8,566 nt of DNA from Synechococcus sp. PL34863bin_39 (GCA_011523155.1 WTHL01000020.1:1-8566); one strand, 5' to 3'. Positions 1-6,532 are shown, counted from the first letter of the stretch. A program made the numbers and translations. Notes: generated by a model from the sequence alone, not told the origin.

Positions 1-508
1 TGCCCTCCTGCACCAGATCCAGCAGCTCCATGCCGCGTTGCTGATATTTCTTGGCCACCGTGACCACCAGACGCAGATTGGCCTGGATCATCCGGTCACG
101 GGCCCGGCGGCCGTCGCGCAACCGCTTCTGCAGTTCCGCACTCTCCAAAGCGCTGTGGTCCGACCAGATCCCGTAGCCCTCGCGCAGCACCGTGGTCAGT
201 TCCTGGGGCGTGAGACCGGCAGCCCTGGCCCACTCCTGTTTCGTGGGCCAGTGGCAGACATGATTGGCTTCCCGCTGCTGAAGCTGTTCCAGCTCGAGCA
301 GGCGCTTCACCGAGGGGTGCTCACTGGCCAGTGAGCGCTCCTCCTCCAGAAGGGCTTCCCGCTGCTGAACGAGGCGGGCGAGCAGCACTTCCTCTTCATT
401 GGTCAGCAGATCGACCCGGCCGATGTCCTGCAGGTACAGCCGCAGGAGGTCATTGCCGCTGCCGGTGCGGACACGGGTGGGACCCGTCGATCGCGAACCG
501 CTGGCCAA
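1..508 (-). CDS. Sigma-70 family RNA polymerase sigma factor, N-terminal part (cut by window start)
   Basis: This is a primary-like (group 1/2) sigma factor that would direct RNA polymerase to promoters. 169 residues are visible; the C-terminal part lies outside the window. Residues about 20-47 (DLLRLYLQDIGRVDLLTNEE) match sigma region 1.2. Residues about 136-169 match regions 2.1-2.2, with ARDRMIQANLRLVVTVAKKY followed by GMELLDLVQEG, the core-binding helix. The segment between them (about 48-135) is long, charged and Gln/Glu-rich, as in cyanobacterial sigma factors of the RpoD/SigA type. The start is the TTG at 508-506: an in-frame TGA at 520-518 blocks any longer form, and no ATG or GTG lies before region 1.2 in this frame. 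A purine-rich GGGAG sits rather far upstream. The gene runs in the same direction as aspS, 93 bp downstream of it. The family call is firm. The group (2 rather than 1) is inferred from the very short N-terminus. Confidence 0.9.
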   Translation of the reverse strand, partial: MASGSRSTGPTRVRTGSGNDLLRLYLQDIGRVDLLTNEEEVLLARLVQQREALLEEERSLASEHPSVKRLLELEQLQQREANHVCHWPTKQEWARAAGLTPQELTTVLREGYGIWSDHSALESAELQKRLRDGRRARDRMIQANLRLVVTVAKKYQQRGMELLDLVQEG

Positions 509-527
509 AGGGCGTGCTCAGGGGACT

Positions 528-552
528 CCCTTCAGGGTTCAGCTCCGAAGGG
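528..552. other. Short inverted repeat between aspS and the sigma gene
   Basis: CCCTTC at 528-533 and GAAGGG at 547-552 are perfect 6-bp arms around a 13-nt loop. The element lies 20 bp upstream of the TTG start of the sigma factor and downstream of the aspS stop codon. There is no T-run after it on the minus strand, so it is not a good intrinsic terminator. It could be an operator or a leader hairpin, or chance. The remainder of 509-601 shows no convincing promoter hexamers. Confidence 0.25.
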
Positions 553-601
553 AATCACGGTGGGAATGCACGGAAACTATTTCGGTTCGGGGGTCCGGGC
601 C

Positions 602-2437
602 TCAGATCTCCTCATCCGCTTTGGGATCAACCCAGGTGCTGGCGACATGGAGATCACTGAGCTGCTGATCGGCCACCCCGGCGGGAGCCGCTGTCATCAG
701 GCATCGGGCCTGCTGGGTTTTGGGGAAGGCGATCGTGTCGCGGATCGATTCCTCCCCTGCCAGCAGCATCACCATCCGATCCAGGCCGAAGGCCAGGCCA
801 CCATGCGGAGGCGCGCCCATGTCGAGGGCTTCGATCAGGAAGCCGAACTGCTCCTGGGCGGCCTCGAGGGGTAGACCCACGGTCTGCAGCACCTGACGCT
901 GCAGGGCGGAGTCGTGGATGCGCAGGGATCCTCCCCCCAGTTCGAGACCGTTGAGCACCAGGTCGTAGGCCTGGGCACGGGCGCCGGGCAGCGTGTCCGC
1001 CCATTGCGCCGGGTCAGTTCCCAGATCTGTTGTGTTGGGGGCGCAGAACGGATGGTGCAGCGCTTCGTAGCGGTTCTCGTCGCTGTTGAACTCGAACATC
1101 GGGAAATCAACCACCCAGAGGAAGTTCCACTGATCGTTCTCCCGGTCCGGCTTCACCATGCCCAGTTCTCTGGCCAGGTACTGGCGGACCCGGTCGAGGG
1201 CCTTGTTCACCGTGGCCGTGTCGCCGGCCCCGAACAGGATCAGGGTGCCGGGCTCGGCACCGGTGCGGGCCAGAAGTTCGGCTTTCTGCTCCTCGCTGAG
1301 GTTGTCCTTGATGGCGCCGATCGTGTCGATCTCACCGCCGTCACGCACGCGGATGAAGGCCAGACCACCGGCGCCGGCCTGCTGTGCCTCACTGAACACA
1401 TCACCACCGGGTTTGATGCGCACGTTGGAGACGGCGTCGTTGCCGCCCGGCACCGCGATGCATTTCACCGACCCGCCGCTCTTCACGGCGCCGCTGAACA
1501 CCTTGAAGCCCATGTCCTTGACGATGTCGCTCACGTTGGTGAGCTCCATGCCGTAGCGGGTGTCGGGCCGGTCGGTGCCGTAGCGCTCCATGGCGTCGTG
1601 CCAGGTCATGCGCGGGAAGGGGCGCGGCAGCTCGATGCCCTTCACCGTCTTCCAGATCGAGCAGATCAGCCGCTCGTTCAGATCGAGGATCTCCTCCTGG
1701 CCCATGAAGCTCATTTCCATGTCCAGCTGGGTGAATTCCGGCTGTCGATCGGCGCGCAGATCTTCATCGCGGAAGCAGCGCGCCACCTGGTAGTACTTCT
1801 CGATGCCACCCACCATCAGCAGCTGCTTGAACAGCTGGGGCGACTGGGGCAGGGCGAACCATTCACCGCCGCAGACGCGGCTGGGAAGGATGTAGTCGCG
1901 GGCGCCTTCCGGGGTGGAGCGGGTGAGCACCGGGGTTTCCACCTCGATGAAGCCTTCGTCTTCCAGGAAGCGGCGGGCGGTCTGGATCGTCTGGGCCCGC
2001 AGGCGCAGGTTGTCGTTCATGCGCTTGCGGCGCAGATCCAGGTAGCGGTGACGCAGGCGCAACTCCTCGCGGGTGTTCTCCTCGTCGTGGATCGACACCG
2101 GGAAGGGCAGATTGCCTTTCACGCCGTTGAGCACGGTGATGGTGCTGGCCAGCACCTCCACCGCACCGGTGGCCAACCGCTCGTTCAGGGATTCCCCGGG
2201 CCTGGCGCGCACCGTGCCGCTGACCTGCAGCACGGTTTCGCTGCGCAGGTGTTCAGCGACAGCGAAGGCTTCAGCGCCGAGATCCGGATCGACGGTGATC
2301 TGCACCGTGCCCGAGCGGTCCCGGAGGTCGATGAAAATCACGCCGCCGTGGTCTCTGCGTCGATCCACCCAGCCGCAGAGCTTCACCTGCTCGTCGATCT
2401 GCTCTGTGCGCAGGTCGCCACATCCGTTGCTGCGCAT
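602..2437 (-). CDS. aspS: Aspartyl-tRNA synthetase (bacterial type, class IIb)
   Basis: Charges tRNA-Asp with aspartate in the cytoplasm. At 611 residues it has normal length for the bacterial type. Residues about 1-105 are the anticodon-binding OB fold ([12 protein letters not shown] at 21-32). The flipping loop [14 protein letters not shown] spans 174-187 and [11 protein letters not shown] spans 198-208. Class II motif 2 is [18 protein letters not shown] (220-237). The bacterial GAD insertion occupies about 290-430, and motif 3 is [10 protein letters not shown] (546-555). All catalytic signatures look intact. The ATG at 2437-2435 is chosen because the OB fold begins directly after it. Position 30 is His where E. 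coli has Leu30, a feature associated with enzymes that also charge tRNA-Asn (see findings). gcvT lies 57 bp upstream in the same direction, so co-transcription is possible. No Shine-Dalgarno is evident, which is common in cyanobacteria. Confidence 0.98.
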   Translation of the reverse strand: MRSNGCGDLRTEQIDEQVKLCGWVDRRRDHGGVIFIDLRDRSGTVQITVDPDLGAEAFAVAEHLRSETVLQVSGTVRARPGESLNERLATGAVEVLASTITVLNGVKGNLPFPVSIHDEENTREELRLRHRYLDLRRKRMNDNLRLRAQTIQTARRFLEDEGFIEVETPVLTRSTPEGARDYILPSRVCGGEWFALPQSPQLFKQLLMVGGIEKYYQVARCFRDEDLRADRQPEFTQLDMEMSFMGQEEILDLNERLICSIWKTVKGIELPRPFPRMTWHDAMERYGTDRPDTRYGMELTNVSDIVKDMGFKVFSGAVKSGGSVKCIAVPGGNDAVSNVRIKPGGDVFSEAQQAGAGGLAFIRVRDGGEIDTIGAIKDNLSEEQKAELLARTGAEPGTLILFGAGDTATVNKALDRVRQYLARELGMVKPDRENDQWNFLWVVDFPMFEFNSDENRYEALHHPFCAPNTTDLGTDPAQWADTLPGARAQAYDLVLNGLELGGGSLRIHDSALQRQVLQTVGLPLEAAQEQFGFLIEALDMGAPPHGGLAFGLDRMVMLLAGEESIRDTIAFPKTQQARCLMTAAPAGVADQQLSDLHVASTWVDPKADEEI

Positions 2438-2485
2438 GGGAGCCGTCGAGAGGTAATGAGAAGCGAGTTTCCCACAGGGGCCGTC

Positions 2486-2503
2486 CAGGCCGGTTCAGGC
2501 CTG
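2486..2503. other. Perfect hairpin straddling the gcvT stop codon
   Basis: CAGGCC at 2486-2491 and GGCCTG at 2498-2503 form a perfect 6-bp GC-rich stem with a 6-nt loop. On the minus strand the loop contains the gcvT TGA stop codon (2497-2495). There is no T-tract beyond it, so it is not a classical intrinsic terminator. It could protect or punctuate mRNA between gcvT and aspS, or weakly attenuate transcription. Only the inverted repeat itself is seen; any role is inference. Confidence 0.35.
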
Positions 2504-3589
2504 TCGCCGATAGAAGGGGCGCTTCACAACGGTGGCGGGGTGGCAGGTGCCGCGGATCTCCACCTGCAGTTCCGTGCCCAGCTTGGCCAGGGCGCTGGGG
2601 ACGTATCCCAGGCCGATCCCGGCCTGCAGGCAGGGTGACCAGCTGCCGCTGCTCACCTTGCCCACCACCTGCCCTCCCTGGAGGATTGGATAGTCATGCC
2701 GCGGAATCGCCCGACCCTCGAGACGCAGTCCGACCAGACGACGGGCGCTGCCCTGGTTCACCTCGCGCTCGAGGGCGTCACGACCGACGAAAGGCACGGG
2801 ATTTTCCAGATGCACAAGCCAGCCCAGACCGGCTTCAAACGGGCTTGTGGTGGTGTCCATGTCCTGGCCGTAGAGATGCATGGCCGCCTCCAGCCTGAGA
2901 CTGTCCCGTGCGCCCAGCCCGCAGGGTGTGACACCTTCATTGAGCAGTCGACTCCAGAGCCGGCATCCCGCTTCACGATCGAGCAGGAGCTCGAAGCCGT
3001 CTTCGCCGGTGTAGCCCGTGCGTGCAACCAGGACGTTGCTGCCGTCATCCGGGAGCTTCAGCGTCCGGTGGCCGAACCGGGGCAGCTCGGACAGGTCGAC
3101 GTGGCCGATGCGCTCCAGCACGACCTGGGCTTCGGGACCCTGCAGAGCCAAAAGGACGCCGTCGGCTTTCGCATCGCTGATCGTGATGTCCTGCCCGCTC
3201 AGTCGCTGGTCCAGCCAGGCCCGGTCACGGTCGGCGCAGGCCGCGTTGATGACGGCGAGCAGGGCGTTCGATCCCATGTCGTAGACGATCAGATCGTCGA
3301 GGATCCCGCCGCTTTCGTTCAGCAGCACTGTGTAGCAGGCCTGGCCCGGGCCGATGCGGTGCAGGTCCGTGGGCACCAGTTGCTGCAGGGCGTCCTTCGG
3401 ATTGGGACCGCTCAGCCTCACCACACCCATGTGGGAGATGTCGAAGACTCCGACGCCGGTCCGCACCGCCGTGTGTTCAGCGATCAGACCTGAAAACTGA
3501 ACGGCCATCTCCCAGCCGGCAAACGGCACCATGCGCCCGCCGCTCTGGCAGCAGAGCCCGTGCAGAGGTGTGCGCTTGAGATCGGTCAA
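2495..3589 (-). CDS. gcvT: Glycine cleavage system T protein (aminomethyltransferase)
   Basis: Transfers the methylene group of the aminomethyl-lipoyl H protein to tetrahydrofolate, releasing ammonia. In cyanobacteria it works with GcvP, GcvH and Lpd in recycling photorespiratory glycine. At 364 residues it has normal length. The N-terminal PFAGWEMAVQF (22-32) and FDISHMG (49-55) are typical of GcvT. The Asp pair D98-D99 in GGILDDLIVY includes the conserved catalytic Asp. RTGYTGEDGFE (190-200) and GLGARDSLRLEAAMHLYGQD (224-243) are the folate-domain signatures. The C-terminal barrel has GRDAL (269-273) and GKVSSGSWSP (310-319). The start is TTG (3589-3587), with AGG about 7 nt upstream. No ATG or GTG fits before the conserved N-terminus. 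The other glycine-cleavage genes are not in the window. I saw no glycine-riboswitch pattern in the upstream region. Confidence 0.96.
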   Translation of the reverse strand: MTDLKRTPLHGLCCQSGGRMVPFAGWEMAVQFSGLIAEHTAVRTGVGVFDISHMGVVRLSGPNPKDALQQLVPTDLHRIGPGQACYTVLLNESGGILDDLIVYDMGSNALLAVINAACADRDRAWLDQRLSGQDITISDAKADGVLLALQGPEAQVVLERIGHVDLSELPRFGHRTLKLPDDGSNVLVARTGYTGEDGFELLLDREAGCRLWSRLLNEGVTPCGLGARDSLRLEAAMHLYGQDMDTTTSPFEAGLGWLVHLENPVPFVGRDALEREVNQGSARRLVGLRLEGRAIPRHDYPILQGGQVVGKVSSGSWSPCLQAGIGLGYVPSALAKLGTELQVEIRGTCHPATVVKRPFYRRQA

Positions 3590-3797
3590 AGGGCGCCTGC
3601 CAGATGGCTCAAATCCTATGGATCCCCCTGGGTTGTCCCGGGAAATGAAGCAAAGACGCAGATTTTGCTGCTCCCGTGGTTCATCGCGAACACCGTTCTT
3701 ACCTTGAGCGTCCTCAACCCATTGCGCCTTGCCGGAGGCCTGTTGTCACAGCTGTCGACATTGCACGGCCTCCGCTGCCGGTGGGGGTGGCTCGCGC

Positions 3798-3992
3798 ATG
3801 GGTTGGTGCCGGTTGCGGCGTCTGTCGCTCCACGGGGAGCTGGTGCATGTCGCCTGGTGCCCGCACTGGACCGCGAAAGCACCGGCGTTGCCTGATCTGC
3901 TCAGCAGTGAGCAGGGGTTGCCTCCGAGTGGGCGTCAGTTGGAGCTGGGTTCGAATGGGCGGTCCGGCGGGATTGGTGGATTTCAGGGCTGA
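3798..3992 (+). CDS. Hypothetical small protein, 64 residues, Cys/Trp-containing
   Basis: I do not recognise this protein. The ATG at 3798 opens a 64-residue frame starting MGWCRLRRLSLHGELVHVAW, followed by CPHW, and ending in a Gly-rich tail (GSNGRSGGIGGFQG). Codon third positions are mostly G or C and the codon choice matches neighbouring genes, which argues for coding. The basic, amphipathic start plus two Cys and several Trp/His residues (WCR, AWCPHW) could suit a small metal- or redox-related protein, but that is a guess. No signal peptide or membrane span is evident. A GGTGGGGGTGG run lies just upstream and could act as a weak ribosome-binding site. The same frame extends upstream to an ATG at 3729, but that extension (Cys/Ser/Gly-rich) looks non-coding. 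It is oriented like the following CRP-like gene, about 100 bp upstream. It could be a remnant or a shadow ORF. Confidence 0.4.
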   Translation: MGWCRLRRLSLHGELVHVAWCPHWTAKAPALPDLLSSEQGLPPSGRQLELGSNGRSGGIGGFQG

Positions 3993-4035
3993 CCACACGG
4001 CAATCCAGTCAGACGTCCAGTGCGTTGTGATCTGA

Positions 4036-4094
4036 AGTTAATTTTCTCCTAAGCCTTCTTTTGTGGTCGTCGTTGTTACTAGGGTCTGGTCTTG
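4036..4094 (+). promoter_or_regulatory. AT-rich leader, probable promoter of the CRP-like gene
   Basis: The stretch from AAGTTAATTTTCTCC to GTTGTTACTAGGG is clearly AT-richer than the surrounding GC-rich DNA and ends at the start of the plus-strand gene. TTACTA at 4076-4081 is a possible -10 element. No good -35 hexamer lies 16-18 bp upstream of it. A GTC-N8-TAC arrangement at 4066-4079 resembles a degenerate NtcA half-consensus but could be chance. The call rests on composition and position. Confidence 0.35.
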
Positions 4095-4538
4095 ATGGAC
4101 GGGAAAATGACAGGAAATGCACGATTCCTGTCATTCCTTTTGACGACCAGCACTCTCCCCACCCCTGTTGAGCTGTTTGACGATCAGCGCTTCGGTGAAC
4201 GGGTGACGGTGCCCACCGGAGGCTTTGTGTTCAGAGCCGGTGACCCTGTCGACTTTCTGTACGGCGTCCAGGAAGGGTTCGTCGAGTTGAGCCTTGAGAG
4301 TGAGCCCGGCAGGCTCCGTTTCGCCCCCGGCGACATCCTGAGTTACGAGGATCTGGCGTCACCAGCCCAGTGTCACCGCCAAAACGCGCGAGCGTTGACC
4401 CCTGTGTCGGTTGTCCGCCTTCCGAGACAGCAATTCATGGAGTTGATCCTTCGCCACCCAACGATCGTGCTTGAACTGCTGGAGCGGCAGCATGCGCGAC
4501 TGCGGGAACAGCGCCTGGCCTCTCGTCACTACTACTGA
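4095..4538 (+). CDS. CRP/cyclic-nucleotide-binding-like sensor domain protein without HTH
   Basis: 147 residues. About 33-112 form a CAP_ED-like beta roll: VPTGGFVFRAGDPVDFLYGV, then a strand GFVELSL and RLRFAPGDIL (74-82), then VSVVRLPRQQFMELILRHP. The tail ILRHPTIVLELLERQHARLR (118-137) matches the dimerisation C-helix of CRP/FNR proteins. The protein then ends at SRHYY, so the helix-turn-helix is missing, and the next gene starts directly on the other strand, leaving no room for a remnant. The canonical cAMP cassette (FGE..., R-S-A) is not conserved (PGDILSYEDLASP; CHRQNARAL), so the ligand is unknown. It may act by protein-protein contact or heterodimerise with full-length regulators. ATG 4095 is preferred; ATG 4107, preceded by GGACGGG, is an equally good start, and TTG 4092 is possible. 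Stop codons of this gene and speB abut. Confidence 0.8.
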   Translation: MDGKMTGNARFLSFLLTTSTLPTPVELFDDQRFGERVTVPTGGFVFRAGDPVDFLYGVQEGFVELSLESEPGRLRFAPGDILSYEDLASPAQCHRQNARALTPVSVVRLPRQQFMELILRHPTIVLELLERQHARLREQRLASRHYY

Positions 4539-5456
4539 TCAGGAGAGAGGGCTGGGGTGAAGCAACATCAGCAGGCTGCGGGTCAACTTGCTCGCCAGCA
4601 CGCTGCTGATGCCTGACGAATGCAGCTGAGGTGCCAGTTCCACGACATCAGCTCCCACCAGTCGATGCGTCCGGAGCACGTCGATCACGGCTGCGAAGTG
4701 GGGCCAGAGAAAGCCGCCAGGTTCAGGTGTGCCCGTGCCCGGCATCACGGCTGGATCGAACCAGTCAAGATCCACGGTGAGATAAATGGGTTGTCCCTGA
4801 TGGGGAGCCAGCGCTGCAGCAAGCGTGGCGGCCAGCGTGGATCCGTCCTGGTCCGGTTGATGCGGGATCAGGCGCCTGGTCTGCCTCAGCTCCTCGAACT
4901 CCGTGCGGGTGCCGCTGCGAATGGCCAGTTGCAGCAGCTGACCGCTGGGCAGAACCTCCAGACAGCGGCGCATGGCGCAGGCGTGGCTGTGGTGGGCGCC
5001 AAGCCAGCTGTCGCGAAGATCGGCATGGGCATCGAGCTGCAGGAGCACGAGGTCGGGATGTTGTTCAGCAACGGCGCCGACGGCACCGCTGCTGATGGAA
5101 TGCTCACCACCCAGCATCAGTGGTTTGAGTCCCAGGTTGAGAACGCGATGTGTGGCCTGGCGTACGGCGTCGACCACCGGCTCCGGGGCCCCGAAGGGAA
5201 TGTCGACGGCTCCGAGGTCTGCATAGGCCAGATCCTCGAGATCCATCTGCAGTTGCGGGCAGTAGCTCTCCAGGCCATTGCTCACGTCACGAACCGCCGC
5301 CGGTCCGAAGCGGGTGCCAGGGCGAAATGAGGTGGTGCCGTCGTAGGGGACGCCGAACAACCCCACGTGGCAGCCGCTCGGATCTCGTCTGGCCCCCATG
5401 AAGATGGCGCCTTCGCGGTCGAAGACTTGGTCGAGGTCGATGGTTGGGGTGCTCAT
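4539..5456 (-). CDS. speB: Agmatinase-family ureohydrolase
   Basis: Mn-dependent arginase/agmatinase-family enzyme, 305 residues, normal length. It most likely hydrolyses agmatine to putrescine and urea. Metal-binding motifs are all present: GGEHS (116-120, His119), DAHADLRD (142-149, Asp142/His144/Asp146) and DLDWFDP (229-235). [10 protein letters not shown] (239-248) is the family signature near the active site. The loop [10 protein letters not shown] (155-164) replaces the commoner GLSHG-type segment, so substrate specificity is less certain. Guanidine hydrolase and guanidinobutyrase belong to the same family, but the known cyanobacterial guanidine hydrolase is longer (about 390 residues). 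The ATG at 5456-5454 overlaps the speE stop in ATGA, implying translational coupling with speE. This context favours a polyamine role. The gene abuts the convergent CRP-like gene with no gap. Confidence 0.9.
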   Translation of the reverse strand: MSTPTIDLDQVFDREGAIFMGARRDPSGCHVGLFGVPYDGTTSFRPGTRFGPAAVRDVSNGLESYCPQLQMDLEDLAYADLGAVDIPFGAPEPVVDAVRQATHRVLNLGLKPLMLGGEHSISSGAVGAVAEQHPDLVLLQLDAHADLRDSWLGAHHSHACAMRRCLEVLPSGQLLQLAIRSGTRTEFEELRQTRRLIPHQPDQDGSTLAATLAAALAPHQGQPIYLTVDLDWFDPAVMPGTGTPEPGGFLWPHFAAVIDVLRTHRLVGADVVELAPQLHSSGISSVLASKLTRSLLMLLHPSPLS

Positions 5457-6316
5457 GCGTTCAGCTCCCGTTCCACGAAGGCAGGCACGGCATCAAAGGC
5501 GCCCCGTTGCCAGCGCGGGCTCCAGATCTCGCATCCAGCTGCGATGGCCGCGGCTCGCTCAGGCAGTGGTTGGCGGTAGCGAGGTCCATCGCATGCGGCG
5601 AAGGTCCAGCTCCACCAGCCGCTCGGGTACATCGGCACCCAGCCGTAGAGCGGGTCGGCATGGCCGAACAGCTCCCGGATCAACCTCACCATGGCGAGAT
5701 GCACCTCTCGAAAGGCTTCAGGGGATTCGCTCTGGGTGGCAAAGACACCTCCAGGCTTGAGAATCCGCCGGCAATGGCTGAAGAAGGCGCGGTTGAACAG
5801 ACCTTCGGCGGGCCCTGCGGGATCGGACCCATCCACCAGCACCACGTCATAGGACGCTTCAGCTGCCTCAGCCGCCCAGGCGATGCCGTCGCCCACATGC
5901 AGGTGGAAGCGGGGATCGCTCCAGCAGTTGCCCCCAATGCTGGCCAGATGGTCTTGGCTGAGTTCCACCACACGGCCGTCGATTTCGACCATGTCGAGGT
6001 GCTGGACGCCTGAATGGCGGAGGCATTCCCGCGCCGTGCCGCCATCGCCCCCGCCGATCACCAGTACCCGTTCAATCGACGCGGCGGAGCAGAGCGCCGG
6101 ATGCACCAGCGACTCGTGGTAATGACGCTCCTGGTGTTCGGCTGTCATCCAGCAGCCGTCGAGCAGCAGGCCTTTGCCGTAACGCTCGCTCTCGATCACC
6201 TTGATCGATTGGAACGGACTCTGTTCCTCCACGAGCACCCGGCCCTCAAGGCCGTAGCGCACCCCGTTGTGGTGCTCATCGATCCAGTCTCCGCCAGGTT
6301 GGCGTGGAGTGGTCAT
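5453..6316 (-). CDS. speE: Spermidine synthase (polyamine aminopropyltransferase)
   Basis: Transfers an aminopropyl group from decarboxylated S-adenosylmethionine to putrescine. 287 residues, typical length. The N-terminal beta domain (about 10-60: [22 protein letters not shown]) precedes a Rossmann methyltransferase-like fold with [15 protein letters not shown] (84-98) binding the nucleoside. VEIDG follows at 110-114, and the catalytic/gate segment [14 protein letters not shown] spans 161-174. [10 protein letters not shown] (66-75) is the conserved substrate helix, but the residues before it read AEHQERH rather than the commoner DEF(I/V). [10 protein letters not shown] (231-240) also matches the family. 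The stop overlaps the speB start (ATGA). speD, needed for the aminopropyl donor, is not in the window. ATG 6316-6314 is chosen because the conserved domain begins shortly after it. No clear ribosome-binding site is seen. The amine acceptor could be another diamine or spermidine. Confidence 0.95.
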   Translation of the reverse strand: MTTPRQPGGDWIDEHHNGVRYGLEGRVLVEEQSPFQSIKVIESERYGKGLLLDGCWMTAEHQERHYHESLVHPALCSAASIERVLVIGGGDGGTARECLRHSGVQHLDMVEIDGRVVELSQDHLASIGGNCWSDPRFHLHVGDGIAWAAEAAEASYDVVLVDGSDPAGPAEGLFNRAFFSHCRRILKPGGVFATQSESPEAFREVHLAMVRLIRELFGHADPLYGWVPMYPSGWWSWTFAACDGPRYRQPLPERAAAIAAGCEIWSPRWQRGAFDAVPAFVERELNA

Positions 6317-6357
6317 GGCTGGCAGGTCAGATGTTGAGTGACTCCAGCTAAGGCCAG

Positions 6358-6379
6358 CGCCGATCCGGCGGTGATCACC
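6358..6379. other. Adjacent hairpin and 10-bp palindrome upstream of speE
   Basis: CGCCG-ATC-CGGCG (6358-6370) is a perfect 5-bp stem with a 3-nt loop. It abuts the 10-bp palindrome GGTGATCACC (6370-6379), which contains the stop codon of the small membrane-peptide gene. Both lie between that gene and speE on the minus strand. There is no T-tract, so I do not call a terminator. They could form a small structured spacer in a shared mRNA. Confidence 0.3.
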
Positions 6380-6524
6380 AGCCCGGCGTCAGCTGGCGCT
6401 TCACGCCTTCATGGGTCATCTCAATATCCGCGTTCGCCTGCCTGGCTTCATAGATGGTCCAGGTCTGCAGGCTGATCAGCACCAGTGCCAGGAGCTTGAG
6501 CACCACAGATGGACGAGACAACAC
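6375..6524 (-). CDS. Small single-span membrane peptide, 49 residues
   Basis: A short gene in the speE-upstream region. GTG at 6524-6522 (or TTG at 6521) opens a frame limited upstream by an in-frame TAG (6536-6534). Translation reads [20 protein letters not shown], then [20 protein letters not shown], then VKRQLTPGW and TGA at 6377-6375. Residues 7-24 form one hydrophobic segment after a positively charged N-terminus (Arg4, Lys10), so the peptide is probably inserted in the membrane with the charged, Glu/Arg-rich tail on one side. It resembles the tiny unnamed membrane proteins common in marine Synechococcus genomes, though I cannot assign a name or function. It lies 58 bp upstream of speE in the same direction, so it may share the speE-speB transcript, and is divergent from arfB. 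The hydrophobic block followed by a polar tail argues against chance, but no database comparison was possible. Confidence 0.6.
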   Translation of the reverse strand: MLSRPSVVLKLLALVLISLQTWTIYEARQANADIEMTHEGVKRQLTPGW

Positions 6525-6532
6525 CGTCGAAC

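Larger units (their letters stand above)
3590..4094. other. Gene-poor stretch between gcvT and the CRP-like gene
   Basis: About 500 bases lie between divergently transcribed gcvT and the plus-strand CRP-like gene. I see one plausible small ORF (3798-3992, listed separately) and an AT-rich leader (about 4036-4094). From 3590 to 3797 I find no supported gene. ORFs there on both strands have compositions typical of GC-rich shadows. This part must carry the gcvT promoter on the minus strand, but I cannot name hexamers with confidence. No tRNA fold, riboswitch core or Yfr1-type motif was recognised by eye. Confidence 0.5.

Noticed and set aside
914..2638. 574-residue open frame on the plus strand antisense to aspS
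   Set aside because: It mirrors aspS codon by codon; His/Ala/Val/Gln-rich composition is typical of antisense frames in GC-rich coding DNA, and no domain is recognisable.
2696..3493. 265-residue plus-strand open frame antisense to gcvT
   Set aside because: Lies wholly within the strongly supported gcvT and shows no family signature; GC-driven shadow.
3590..3720. Glycine riboswitch upstream of gcvT
   Set aside because: Expected aptamer cores could not be found on the minus strand upstream of the TTG start.
3560..3895. 111-residue plus-strand frame with a hydrophobic middle (ILLLPWFIANTVL)
   Set aside because: It starts inside gcvT antisense and its second half overlaps the better-supported 64-residue ORF in another frame. 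The hydrophobic patch alone is not enough.
4066..4079. GTC-N8-TAC as an NtcA-binding site upstream of the CRP-like gene
   Set aside because: One base off the GTA-N8-TAC consensus and no well-placed -10 about 22 bp downstream; short degenerate match likely by chance.
4620..5330. 236-residue plus-strand open frame antisense to speB
   Set aside because: Covered by intact speB with all metal-binding motifs; no independent evidence of coding.
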